The notes: generated by a model not told the origin, from the sequence alone. 64,000 nt of DNA from JAZDOT01 sp043798355 (GCA_043798355.1 JAZDOT010000011.1:1-64000); one strand, 5' to 3'. Counted from the stretch's first letter, positions 34,281 to 41,939 are shown. Numbers and translations are program-made.

Positions 34281-34308
34281 CGCCTCCCTGATAATAAGGG
34301 GGCGTTTT
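34281..34308 (+). terminator. Rho-independent terminator
   Basis: CGCCTCCCT, loop, AGGGGGCG, TTTT, 21 nt after the stop of the secreted protein. Confidence 0.8.
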
Positions 34309-34330
34309 GCGGTTCTATGAAATGGGCACA

Positions 34331-34367
34331 TTGACTCTGTATGATTGTTGTAATACAATTGTCATAC
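34331..34367 (+). promoter_or_regulatory. Toxin-antitoxin promoter with dyad operator
   Basis: TTGACT (34331-34336), 17-nt spacer, TACAAT (34354-34359). A dyad covers the -10: GTATGA...TCATAC at the ends and TTGTA-A-TACAA in the centre (34339-34367), a likely site for autorepression by the RHH-type antitoxin. Confidence 0.75.
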
Positions 34368-34384
34368 ACTTCCATATTCTCCCC

Positions 34385-34627
34385 ATGCGTTCCGTCCTCA
34401 GCATTTCCATCCCCCCGAAGAAACTGGCCGCTCTGAAGAAGCGGGCGAAACGCCAGGGCATGACGGTCAGCGCCTATTTTCTCCGGTTCGTGGACGAGGA
34501 AGAGCGCCTGATCACCGAGGAGGAATTGCTAAGAGATATCCAGCTGAGTGAGAAAGATTTCAAGGCGGGGCGGTACACCGTTATCGGTCCGGATGATCAC
34601 ATCGAAGACTTTCTCCCGTCGAAATGA
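34385..34627 (+). CDS. Antitoxin, ribbon-helix-helix-like
   Basis: 80 residues. N-terminal RSVLSISIPPKKLAALKKRAKRQGMTVSAYFLRFV is the pattern of a ribbon-helix-helix DNA-binding domain; the acidic C-terminus likely wraps the toxin. The stop overlaps the toxin start by four bases (ATGA). Starts 25 nt after the -10 box of an operator-containing promoter. Confidence 0.8.
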   Translation: MRSVLSISIPPKKLAALKKRAKRQGMTVSAYFLRFVDEEERLITEEELLRDIQLSEKDFKAGRYTVIGPDDHIEDFLPSK

Positions 34628-34896
34628 TGCACGTTCGGTATATCTATCTCTCCCCGCATTTTCTGAAGCGGTGGAATGCGTTGTCCGGGGAAATGCAACA
34701 CAGATCACAGAAAGCCATCGATCTCTTCCGGGGCAATCCTTTCCATCCTTCCCTCCGGCTTCATCGTCTGAAAGGAAAAATGCGGATGTACTGGAGCATT
34801 TCCATCGATCGCGGGAACAGGATTGTCTTTCGCCTGGACGGGGACAAGGCATATTTTTCATCTATCGGTTCTCATGCCATCTACGAACAGCCATGA
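34624..34896 (+). CDS. RelE/YafQ-like toxin
   Basis: 90 residues of the type II toxin fold: LSPHFLKRWNALSGEMQ helix, NPFHPSLRLHRLKGKM, then WSISIDRGNRIVFRLDGDKAYFSSIGSHAIYE. RelE-family toxins cut mRNA on the ribosome; Arg and His residues are in place but activity is unproven. Coupled to the antitoxin gene. Confidence 0.82.
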   Translation: MMHVRYIYLSPHFLKRWNALSGEMQHRSQKAIDLFRGNPFHPSLRLHRLKGKMRMYWSISIDRGNRIVFRLDGDKAYFSSIGSHAIYEQP

Positions 34897-34954
34897 GGAC
34901 AACGATCGTGCACAATCTCACCATTCCATTTGCGTCCTTTCCCCGCTTTCCCTA

Positions 34955-34982
34955 TATCTTTGCCCTCTTTGCCCTCTTTCCG
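34955..34982. repeat. 9-nt array (CTTTGCCCT) upstream of gmk
   Basis: ATCTTTGCC, CTCTTTGCC, CTCTTTCCG. Confidence 0.65.
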
Positions 34983-34998
34983 TAGCATAGTGATTGCC

Positions 34999-35595
34999 AT
35001 GTCTACCAAAGCGCGTCCTTCAGGGAAGCTTGTCCTCATCATCGGCCCGAGCGGAGTCGGGAAGAGTGTCATCCTGAAGGAATTGAAACAGCGGCACCCC
35101 GAACTGCACTTCCCGCGCTCTGCGACGACCCGCGAGAAGAGGCCGGGGGAAGGGGACGAGCTGTACCGTTTCGTTTCCGACGAGGAGTTTGATCACTTGG
35201 TTTCAGAAAACAAGGTGCTTGAGTGGGCGGTCGTGCACGGCGGCGCGCGGTACGGAACGCTCGTTGAAGAGATCATCCCGCCCATCGAAGAGGGGAAGGT
35301 CGTTGTCCGTGAGGTAGATGTGCAGGGGTTCGATTCCATCGTGCATCACCGTTTCTTCCGCGGTGAACAGTCCCCGTACCGCCTGGAATCCGTCTTCATT
35401 CTCCCCGAGAGCAAAGCGCAGCTTCTTTCCCATATCCAGAAGCGCGCGCCGATGGGGGAGGAGGAGCTCAAGCGCAGGATCGCCAGCATGGAACGGGAGT
35501 TCACGTACGCGGACCGCTGCCACCACCGCGTCGTGAATCGCGAAGGGAGACTGGAGGAAACAATTCAGGAGATGGAAAGGATTCTCTTCAGGTAG
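34999..35595 (+). CDS. gmk: Guanylate kinase
   Basis: 198 residues. P-loop IIGPSGVGKS, SATTREKRPGE(G)DE GMP-binding segment, and lid RAPMGEEELKRRI. It phosphorylates GMP to GDP. The ATG at 34999 follows a CATAGT box by 7 nt; the upstream in-frame region is repeat DNA, so the later start was chosen. Confidence 0.94.
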   Translation: MSTKARPSGKLVLIIGPSGVGKSVILKELKQRHPELHFPRSATTREKRPGEGDELYRFVSDEEFDHLVSENKVLEWAVVHGGARYGTLVEEIIPPIEEGKVVVREVDVQGFDSIVHHRFFRGEQSPYRLESVFILPESKAQLLSHIQKRAPMGEEELKRRIASMEREFTYADRCHHRVVNREGRLEETIQEMERILFR

Positions 35596-35617
35596 AAGAG
35601 CGGGGAAATCCCGTCTT

Positions 35618-35660
35618 CTTTGCCCTCCTTACCCTCATTTTCCTCTTTGCCCTTCTGCTC
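35618..35660. repeat. 9-nt array upstream of the asparaginase-like gene
   Basis: CTTTGCCCT, CCTTACCCT, CATTTTCCT, CTTTGCCCT. Confidence 0.65.
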
Positions 35661-35675
35661 TCCCCGCAGTTCATA

Positions 35676-35703
35676 TTGCGTCCAAGTCGATTTCGGATAA
35701 CAT
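35676..35703 (+). promoter_or_regulatory. Promoter of the asparaginase-like gene
   Basis: TTGCGT, 16-nt spacer, TAACAT, then 6 nt to the ATG. Confidence 0.6.
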
Positions 35704-35709
35704 CTCCAC

Positions 35710-36702
35710 ATGGCGCGTTCGAAGATTGCTCTCCTCTACGTCGGAGGATCGATCGGGATGAAGGTCAACCAGAAGACCGGCCGCATCGAGCCCATCGAAT
35801 CCCTCAACGAGATTCACCGGTTTCTCCCCGAGCTCCAGCGCGAAGTGGCGCTGAAGTTCTTCACGCTCCAAAATCTCGGCTCCTCCGAAGTGACGCCGGA
35901 GCACTGGACGGAGATCGCGGAGACGATCCGTTCCCTCTATAGCGAGTTCGACGGATTCGTCGTCGTTCACGGAACGAACACCATGAGCTACACCGCCGCG
36001 GCGCTCAGTTTCGCCTTGCAGAACCTGAGCAAGCCTGTGGTGCTCACGGGCGCCATCATGCCGATCAATGACATCGCGGGGGATGGGCGGATGAACCTCA
36101 TCTACGCCATCCGCGCGGCCCAGCTGGACATCGCGGAGGTGTGCGTCGTCCTCGGGCCGAGAGTGCTGCGCGGCTGTCGGGCGAAGAAGGTGAACCAGTC
36201 CCTCGTCAAGACGTTCGATTCGCCCGCGACGACGTACCTTGCCGATTTCAATGTGGAGATGCGCATGTCGCCGCTTCGGGTTGTGCGCCGCAAGCGCGCG
36301 CTCGAGTGCCACTCCGCCTTCGACCCGAACGTCGTCATCGTGACGCTCTATCCGGGGATGCCCGAGACGTTCCTCGATGCCGTTCTCGCTTCCAAGCCGC
36401 ACGGGATCGTTCTTCGGGCCTACGGTCCGGGGATGCTTCCGGAAAACCTGTTCAAGTGGCTGGATCGGGTGACCGGAGAGGGGATTGCGCTCCTGATCAC
36501 GTCGCAGGCGCTTCGGGGCAAGATCGACCTCAATCGTTATCGAAAGCAGATCACGCTGGAACGTCTCGGCGTCATTTCGGGCAAGGACATGACTTATGAG
36601 TGCGCGGTCGTGAAGCTCATGTGGGCGCTCGCGCGCACGAAGAATCCGCATACGTTCCGGGCGCTGATGGAGAGGAGCCTTGTCGGGGAAATGAGTATAT
36701 AG
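35710..36702 (+). CDS. L-asparaginase/GatD-like protein with altered active site
   Basis: 330 residues, aligning end to end with type I asparaginases (EFDGFVVVHGTNTMSYTAAALSF, PVVLTGAIMP, RGCRAKK). The first catalytic Thr (TGGT) is Val 11 (YVGGSIG), and the Asp of the second motif (HGTDT) is Asn 90. The Lys of the third motif is kept. Canonical amide hydrolysis by the Thr nucleophile should therefore be absent or weak. It may have a new substrate, bind without cutting, or act in a complex. A leaderless start follows TAACAT by 6 nt. Confidence 0.85.
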   Translation: MARSKIALLYVGGSIGMKVNQKTGRIEPIESLNEIHRFLPELQREVALKFFTLQNLGSSEVTPEHWTEIAETIRSLYSEFDGFVVVHGTNTMSYTAAALSFALQNLSKPVVLTGAIMPINDIAGDGRMNLIYAIRAAQLDIAEVCVVLGPRVLRGCRAKKVNQSLVKTFDSPATTYLADFNVEMRMSPLRVVRRKRALECHSAFDPNVVIVTLYPGMPETFLDAVLASKPHGIVLRAYGPGMLPENLFKWLDRVTGEGIALLITSQALRGKIDLNRYRKQITLERLGVISGKDMTYECAVVKLMWALARTKNPHTFRALMERSLVGEMSI

Positions 36703-36707
36703 CTCCC

Positions 36708-36869
36708 TCATTCCTCTTCTTTATCCGTTTTCTTGTTTTCCTTCTCATCATCCATCAGCGCGTGCCCGATGATGGATCCCACGGCGCCGCCGATGATGAG
36801 GCCGACGACGAGGCGCTCCATCGACTGCTTCACTTTGCTCACGGGCTTTTTCCTGCGAAATGGCCACAT
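36708..36869 (-). CDS. Small glycine-zipper membrane protein
   Basis: 53 residues: MWPFRRKKPVSKVKQSMERL, one membrane helix with small residues (VVGLIIGGAVGSIIGHALM), then an acidic/Lys tail DDEKENKKTDKEEE. Gene starts near a TAGAAT box (36884-36879). Convergent with the asparaginase-like gene by 5 bp. Function unknown; the topology is like small stress or scaffold proteins. Confidence 0.7.
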   Translation of the reverse strand: MWPFRRKKPVSKVKQSMERLVVGLIIGGAVGSIIGHALMDDEKENKKTDKEEE

Positions 36870-36922
36870 AGTGAAGCTATTCTAGCACGAAGTTGGGTGT
36901 GGGAAGGTGGTAGCACGAAGAA

Positions 36923-36946
36923 ATGGATAATTGATAATTGATAATT
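36923..36946. repeat. 7-nt tandem array (GATAATT x3)
   Basis: GATAATT repeated three times, at the 3' side of the phosphohexomutase gene. Confidence 0.85.
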
Positions 36947-36948
36947 CT

Positions 36949-38349
36949 TCACTTCTCCATAACTATCTCCGGATAGTTGGCTAATTCATCAAGTACAATT
37001 TTCTCCACGTCGCGCAACTTCTCCGGGCTCCTCGCTTCGATGCAGACGGAGAGGCAGGGGCTGGTGTTGCTCTGGCGAATGCCCGCCCATGCGCCGTCTC
37101 CAAAATCGATCCGTACGCCATCCAACGTATTCACCGGGTAGTGCTTTGCGAAGTGATCGGTGATCAATCCGACGATCCGCGTCTTCTCGCTGTCCGGGCA
37201 GTGCGGGCGGCGCTCGGGAGCCAGATAGACTTTCGGAAATGCAGAGAAGAGACCGGAAAAACGGAGATTCTTCTTCGCCGTATGACGCGCTGCGGAGAAA
37301 ACGGAGAGAACGCCAAGGGTGGCGCGGAGCGCGTCATCGAATCCGAAGTAGTTCTCGAAGCAGAAGAAGTGTCCCGACTGCTCTCCGCCGAGGAGGGAAG
37401 AATGGCGGCGCATTTCGTGTTCCACGAACGAGTGCCCGACTCTGCACATCACGGGTGTTCCGTCGAGACGCCGTATTTCCGTTTCGAGGATTCCCGACAT
37501 GCTGATGGTGTAGATGATGGAAGAGCCCGGATGACGCGAAAGGAGATCTGCGGCGAGGAGGAGGAGGATTTCGTCCGCGGAGCGGATCGCTCCTGTTTCA
37601 TCTGCGAATCCCACGCGATCGCCGTCTCCGTCGAAGGCGATTCCGAGATCCGCTTTGGATTGTCTCACCCGCTCCTGAAGGAGTGTGAGCGTCGTGTGCT
37701 TACTGGGATCCGCGAGGTGATGCGGAAATGTTCCGTCCGGTTCGCTGTACAATTCTTCCAGCGTGCAGCCGACGTTTTTCAGGACGGTGTTGTACACGGG
37801 TCCGGTGACGCCGTTGCCGTTATCGACGACGATCTTCAGCCCCTTTCCTGCGGCCGCGAATTTCGTCGAGAGATCGTGAATGTACGGGCCGATCCCATCG
37901 ATGCATTCGAATGATCCTTTGCCGGTCAGGAAATCTTTCCGTTCGATCATCACTCTCAGTCTCTGGAGGTCCTTACCTGAGAACGCCTCCGCCTCGCGGA
38001 TCTGCAGCTTGAGGCCGTTATCGTGCGCGGCATTGTGGCTGGCGGTGATCTGGACGCTCCCGTCGAATGCATCGCGGCAGATGGTGAAGTAACTGACGGG
38101 GGAGGGGGTCTGGCCGATCGAAGATACCGCGCATCCGGCCGCCATCAGCCCCTCCGCCGCCGCCTTCTCGAATGCCTGCGAATGCGTGCGTGCGTCGCGC
38201 CCCGTGACCACGCGGGGACGATCGATGGAGTATTTCCTCCGGAGCTCAGTCCCGAACGCCTGTCCGATGAGCCTGCAGGCAGCTTCGTCGATCTGCTCGA
38301 ACGCACGGCCGCGGATGTCGTAGGCTCTGAAAATATGTGGATCAATCAT
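36949..38349 (-). CDS. Phosphomannomutase/phosphoglucomutase
   Basis: 466 residues of the alpha-D-phosphohexomutase family. Catalytic Ser loop VQITASHNAAHDNG (with Ala replacing the usual Pro), metal-binding DGDGDR, sugar-binding GGEQSGH, and phosphate-binding RQSNTSP. It interconverts hexose 1- and 6-phosphates for glycan or glycogen metabolism, fitting with the glycogen phosphorylase at 41940. The ATG at 38349 follows TATACT by 7 nt on the minus strand, so the upstream in-frame extension (to 38541) is rejected. Confidence 0.92.
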   Translation of the reverse strand: MIDPHIFRAYDIRGRAFEQIDEAACRLIGQAFGTELRRKYSIDRPRVVTGRDARTHSQAFEKAAAEGLMAAGCAVSSIGQTPSPVSYFTICRDAFDGSVQITASHNAAHDNGLKLQIREAEAFSGKDLQRLRVMIERKDFLTGKGSFECIDGIGPYIHDLSTKFAAAGKGLKIVVDNGNGVTGPVYNTVLKNVGCTLEELYSEPDGTFPHHLADPSKHTTLTLLQERVRQSKADLGIAFDGDGDRVGFADETGAIRSADEILLLLAADLLSRHPGSSIIYTISMSGILETEIRRLDGTPVMCRVGHSFVEHEMRRHSSLLGGEQSGHFFCFENYFGFDDALRATLGVLSVFSAARHTAKKNLRFSGLFSAFPKVYLAPERRPHCPDSEKTRIVGLITDHFAKHYPVNTLDGVRIDFGDGAWAGIRQSNTSPCLSVCIEARSPEKLRDVEKIVLDELANYPEIVMEK

Positions 38350-38412
38350 GGATGGGAGTATAGGGGTGATAACACTTGCCTTCCATGGTTCCTTGCGATA
38401 GGCTCCGTTCCC

Positions 38413-38712
38413 ATGGTTCGCAGGAGCAATGATGACGACGGCGTTATAGATCTGAGCAACAAGCAGCTGCTCAAGGTTCTCCTCGATGAAATCGCGGATG
38501 TACGCAGGGAATTGAAAGGGGACATTGCGGATCTTGATCAAAAGCTAACCAAGCGGATCGATGGCGTTGGGCATGGTCTCAGCAAGAATATCGATGCGCT
38601 GTCATCCGATTTTCAGGCACTCAGGATCGAAGTACACATGAATCAACTGACATTCATGAAGAATCACGAAGAACTGGAGCAGCGCGTTGTGGTCTTGGAG
38701 GCAACGGCCTGA
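38413..38712 (+). CDS. Coiled-coil protein of unknown function
   Basis: 99 residues. After MVRRSNDDDGVIDLSNKQLL the rest is one long amphipathic helix with heptad spacing (RRELKGDIADLDQKLTKRID). No family is recognised. Promoter TTGCCT-17-TAGGCT is divergent from the phosphohexomutase promoter; leader is very short. Confidence 0.65.
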   Translation: MVRRSNDDDGVIDLSNKQLLKVLLDEIADVRRELKGDIADLDQKLTKRIDGVGHGLSKNIDALSSDFQALRIEVHMNQLTFMKNHEELEQRVVVLEATA

Positions 38713-38815
38713 TTTGCGTATGCACCTTCCTGCGGATGTCATACCAACTGGCATTTAAAATCGCATGGACCCCGACGCTCTCGGGCACCAGTACAGTTCT
38801 TTACTTTTCCGCTAT

Positions 38816-38858
38816 CCTCTCTCACCCCGAAAAGGGGGAGAGGAGGGGTGAGGGGGAC
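38816..38858. repeat. MITE-like palindrome fragment
   Basis: CCTCTCTCACCCCGAAAAGG...GGAGGGGTGAGGGGG. Short inverted repeat in a 400-bp gap; the rest of the gap holds the DGR target promoter and leader. Confidence 0.55.
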
Positions 38859-38936
38859 AAACGATATGAGGGTCAGGATAGGACATAGATTGATGGCATT
38901 GTGCTTCTGTTAGCGAAAAAACGCATATGCTACTAG

Positions 38937-38964
38937 TTGACAAATAGATAAGAAGTGATAAAAT
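38937..38964 (+). promoter_or_regulatory. Promoter of the DGR target gene
   Basis: TTGACA, 16-nt spacer, TAAAAT. Predicts a leader of about 150 nt. Confidence 0.78.
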
Positions 38965-39006
38965 CAAAGAGATGTTCTTTGAGAGCATCGGCCAAGTTTC
39001 AGAGAT

Positions 39007-39056
39007 GAGGCAAGCACCGCGGGCATCATTTCAGCCGTGCCCATAGTGCTTGCCTC
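39007..39056 (+). promoter_or_regulatory. Leader hairpin of the DGR target gene
   Basis: GAGGCAAGCAC pairs perfectly with GTGCTTGCCTC; inner GGGCA...TGCCC. A strong GGAGGAGG ribosome-binding site follows at 39106-39113, 8 nt before the ATG. Confidence 0.75.
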
Positions 39057-39121
39057 GGAATGTCCGAAGTAGCCGCCGGAGTCCCCGGTGTTCTGGTTTC
39101 TTTTTGGAGGAGGATACGTCG

Positions 39122-39961
39122 ATGGCTAGCCCCATCAGTATCACGTTGGAGCAGATGAAAACGGTGTTGGCGTGGTTGGAGCGGGCGGCAAAGAAGGGAT
39201 TTGACCCCGCCTCTTTCCAGCAGGGGATCGATAATCCCCAATTGCTCGAGCAGCAGATTGCTCTGCTGCAGGGCGGAGGGCTCATCCCCGTGCGGTTCGA
39301 GGAACCCCAGAGCCACCTGCGGGCCCGCGAGATTCTGGGGGAGGGAAACTTCCACGGCATCCTCGCCGCGCAGAAGGGCTTCGGCCCCTATACGGTGGAA
39401 GAACTGGCGCGGAGGATGCCGCTGCGCCTCTATGATCAAGAGGGCAATCCGTTCACCAGTTCAGACGAGGAGACGCTTGCGGTGTGCGGGGAGTGCAAGG
39501 ACACGCACATCCTGGTTGCCACGAGAGCCTTGTCGCTCGTGGGCATCCATGACCGTTGCAAGTCACGGATGGCGAACGACCAAGACGCGCCGTGGTTCAT
39601 TCAGGAAGACCAGAAGCGTGCGTTCGCGTCGCGAGCGATCGCGGCTCCGTGGCTCCTCGTCCGGAAAACCGTGGTGCCCGATTCATGGGGGAAGTCGCAG
39701 CGGGTGCAGGAGCAGCACATCCGGGACACCCTGCCGAAAGAGCGCTTCATTCTCCCCGAAGCGTACGTGTACTCGGCTCTCCTGCACCTGCAGGAGACGG
39801 GGGAGAAGCTTTGCCCGGGATACGTGGTGCGCTTCCCGGTGCAGGCGGCTGACGGTCACTGGGTGTGCGCGTGCTGGTATGGCGAGCAGCTGTACGTCCG
39901 CAGCTGGAACGGCGAGGCGTACGATGCCATCGCGTCCTGCACCGTTCGGGCTTCCAAATGA
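39122..39961 (+). CDS. DGR target (variable) protein
   Basis: 279 residues, no signal peptide or membrane helix. The N-terminal half (MASPISITLEQMKTVLAWLE...) is helical. A Cys pair (CGEC) is near residue 120. The C-terminal domain (from about 205, RFILPEAYVYSALLHLQ) ends in SCTVRASK and resembles the C-type-lectin fold of other DGR targets, but this is inferred. Residues 240-276 are encoded by the variable repeat. Eleven residues differ from the template-encoded version: 242, 246, 249, 251, 253, 258, 260, 261, 264, 267 and 269. Start chosen by the strong Shine-Dalgarno. Its ligand is unknown. Confidence 0.88.
   Translation: MASPISITLEQMKTVLAWLERAAKKGFDPASFQQGIDNPQLLEQQIALLQGGGLIPVRFEEPQSHLRAREILGEGNFHGILAAQKGFGPYTVEELARRMPLRLYDQEGNPFTSSDEETLAVCGECKDTHILVATRALSLVGIHDRCKSRMANDQDAPWFIQEDQKRAFASRAIAAPWLLVRKTVVPDSWGKSQRVQEQHIRDTLPKERFILPEAYVYSALLHLQETGEKLCPGYVVRFPVQAADGHWVCACWYGEQLYVRSWNGEAYDAIASCTVRASK
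39839..39949 (+). repeat. DGR variable repeat (VR)
   Basis: 111 bp aligned without gaps to the template repeat at 40337-40447. There are 14 mismatches (39845, 39857, 39866, 39867, 39872, 39873, 39878, 39893, 39899, 39900, 39903, 39912, 39920, 39926) and all are adenine in the template. The last 23 bp are identical. Confidence 0.97.
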
Positions 39962-39973
39962 ACTTGACCATCG

Positions 39974-40002
39974 GGTGCTTGAATTCTTTGAATTCTTGCA
40001 CC
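39974..40002 (+). repeat. Inverted repeat after the VR (possible DGR cruciform)
   Basis: GGTGC-TT-GAATTC-TTT-GAATTC-TT-GCACC, 24 nt after the VR end. Nothing similar follows the TR. In the Bordetella phage DGR a hairpin just after the VR marks the target site. Confidence 0.75.
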
Positions 40003-40011
40003 TGAACTTTG

Positions 40012-40046
40012 AACGCTCCGCGGCTGACCGCTGCGGGGCGTTTTTT
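40012..40046 (+). terminator. Rho-independent terminator of the DGR target gene
   Basis: AACGCTCCGC pairs with GCGGGGCGTT, followed by six T. Confidence 0.9.
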
Positions 40047-40336
40047 AAAATTTGCATCATGCAAAAGCTTTTACAGGTAGAATCACTTCGCACGGCGCTC
40101 ATGCAGCGGGGATCACGGTTCACGCTCGCGCAGTGCCTTTCTCTCCCACTCACCGGAATCCGCGAACCTAGCCCCAAGCGGGAACGCGGAGCGCGTGACG
40201 GCGAAAAGTTTTGAAGAGAAGGAAGCCCGTGCCTCTTCCTAGAGGAGATGCCGCAAGGCTGCTCCCGAATCAAATGCAGCGGAGAGAATATCGTTCAGTC
40301 ATCGATCCGCAGTGACCGAAGATGGGAAGGGGTACA

Positions 40337-40447
40337 GTGCAGACGGCTGACGGTAACTGGGTGAACGCGAACTGGAATGGCGAGCAGCTGAACGTCAACA
40401 ACTGGAACGACGAGGCGAACGATACCATCGCGTCCTGCACCGTTCGG
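40337..40447 (+). repeat. DGR template repeat (TR)
   Basis: 111 bp with 29 adenines, rich in AAC/AAT codons when read like the VR (for example VNANWNGEQLNVNNWN). Lies between the target terminator and the avd stop. The 290 bp upstream (40047-40336) contain an inverted repeat TTTGCAT-C-ATGCAAA (40051-40065) and no gene. Confidence 0.97.
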
Positions 40448-40466
40448 CGCTTCCTTCTCTCTCCTC

Positions 40467-40847
40467 TCAAAAATTCCGTTGGGGGGGGGCTTTGTTATTA
40501 TCGGTGGCGAGCGATTTCAGCCAGCCGCCGAGCATCCGTCCGATCTCATCCACCATGTGTTGGATGCTCACGTATTTCTTCAGATCGATCGTTTTCGTAT
40601 CCTTCGCGAGCCGCAGAAATACCCTCAGCAGGTTCAGCTCGACGCTGGACTGTTCCAGCGGCTCTCTCTTGCCGCCGTGCCCGCGTTGGCTGGCCAAAAG
40701 GATGTGCTCGATCACCGCGAGCGAAGTGTTTTCGATGCGCTGCCAGAGGGCATGGCGGTCTTGCTTCGGCACGGCGTTTCGCAGTTCGTGGAACGTCTTG
40801 TAGAGTTCGTATGCCTTCTTGAAAATGGGAATGTCCAGCTCTTCCAT
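40467..40847 (-). CDS. avd: DGR accessory variability determinant (Avd), four-helix bundle
   Basis: 126 residues. Starts MEELDIPIFKKAYELYKTFH, followed by long helices (DRHALWQRIENTSLAVIEHIL, SSVELNLLRVFLRLAKD, MVDEIGRMLGGWLKS), the known Avd/four-helix-bundle pattern. Avd binds the DGR RNA and the reverse transcriptase and is needed for mutagenic reverse transcription. Unusually it is on the opposite strand to target, TR and RT; its start is 4 bp from the RT start, so each promoter must lie in the other gene. Its mRNA would be antisense to RNA running from the TR into RT. Confidence 0.9.
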   Translation of the reverse strand: MEELDIPIFKKAYELYKTFHELRNAVPKQDRHALWQRIENTSLAVIEHILLASQRGHGGKREPLEQSSVELNLLRVFLRLAKDTKTIDLKKYVSIQHMVDEIGRMLGGWLKSLATDNNKAPPQRNF

Positions 40848-40851
40848 TCTG

Positions 40852-41889
40852 ATGAACGTGCGGCAGTCTAGCTTCGGGCGGATCGCCTCGCCAGAGAACT
40901 TGTTCGCGGCATGGGAGAAGTTTCGCAAGGGCAAAGGGTCACGTCCGGATGTGCTGCGCTATGAGCGGGATGTGGAAAAGAACATTTTTCAGCTCCAGAG
41001 AGAGTTACAAGCAGGAACATATCGGCATGGACCGTATAGCGCTTTCACCATGTGCGATCCCAAGCAGCGGCGCATTCATAAGGCGACCGTCCGCGACCGC
41101 ATCGTGCATCATGCGGTCTTCGCCGTTCTGAACCCCATATTCGAACCGGCCTTCATCGCGCACTCGTTCTCCTGCCGCGTCGGCAAGGGCACGCACAGAG
41201 CGGTCGATGCCTTGGAGCGAATGCTCCGCAGGGTGAGTCGGAACGGCACACGTCCATGTTTTGCACTCAAGTGCGACGTCCGGCAGTTCTTCGCGTCTGT
41301 GCGGCACGACACGCTGCTTCACATCCTTGGCAGGAGGATCGCCGACGAGCGCACGCTCCTGCTGCTTGCGGAAATCATCGGCAGCTTTCCTTCTCCGCAG
41401 GCGCGAATCGGCATTCCCATCGGCAATCTCACGTCACAGCTGTTTGCCAACGTCTACCTGAATGAGTTGGATTCTTTCGTGAAGCATCGATTGCGCGTGC
41501 GGCACTACATTCGCTACACGGATGACTTCGTGATGATTGCAGAAAGCGCGGAATATTTGCAGAGCCTCCTTCACCCTATTGAGGAGTTTCTCCGCAGTGC
41601 ACTGCAACTCACACTTCATCCACACAAGGTGACCATCCGAAAGTATCGTCAGGGAATCGATTTTCTTGGGTACGTTTCCCTACCCTGCTATCGCGTCCTT
41701 CGCACCGTGACGAGGAAGCGCATGTTTCGCAAACTTCAGTCACGCGTGGGGGATTACCGAAACGGGAACATCGGCATCGCATCGGTAGAGCAATCCCTCC
41801 AGTCCTATCTCGGCGTGCTCTCTCATGCCGATGCGTTCCATCTCAGCGAGGAACTGCAGAATCAATGTTGGTATTGGCTGGTCGGGTGA
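40852..41889 (+). CDS. DGR-type reverse transcriptase
   Basis: 345 residues, the size of DGR enzymes. N-terminal SPENLFAAWEKFRKGKGSR and RIHKATVRDRIVHHAVF are typical. Motif 4 is IPIGNLTSQ (188-196), the DGR hallmark in place of the usual QGxxxSP. The catalytic box is YTDD (222-225). Motif FLGYVS follows. It copies the TR RNA, misincorporating opposite adenines, and the cDNA replaces the VR. Start chosen at 40852 just outside avd; an ATG at 40819 would add 11 residues and overlap avd. Confidence 0.93.
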   Translation: MNVRQSSFGRIASPENLFAAWEKFRKGKGSRPDVLRYERDVEKNIFQLQRELQAGTYRHGPYSAFTMCDPKQRRIHKATVRDRIVHHAVFAVLNPIFEPAFIAHSFSCRVGKGTHRAVDALERMLRRVSRNGTRPCFALKCDVRQFFASVRHDTLLHILGRRIADERTLLLLAEIIGSFPSPQARIGIPIGNLTSQLFANVYLNELDSFVKHRLRVRHYIRYTDDFVMIAESAEYLQSLLHPIEEFLRSALQLTLHPHKVTIRKYRQGIDFLGYVSLPCYRVLRTVTRKRMFRKLQSRVGDYRNGNIGIASVEQSLQSYLGVLSHADAFHLSEELQNQCWYWLVG

Positions 41890-41914
41890 TCTACCGGAGA
41901 AAGCCGGTGTGTGC

Positions 41915-41920
41915 TATAAT
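41915..41920 (+). promoter_or_regulatory. -10 box of the phosphorylase gene
   Basis: TATAAT 19 nt before the ATG at 41940; no clear -35. Confidence 0.55.
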
Positions 41921-41939
41921 TAGAACAAATTACACAAAT

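Noticed and set aside
40322..40500. Plus-strand frame through the template repeat as a gene
   Set aside because: This is the DGR template; it encodes a peptide only because it mirrors the VR. No start signal supports translation.
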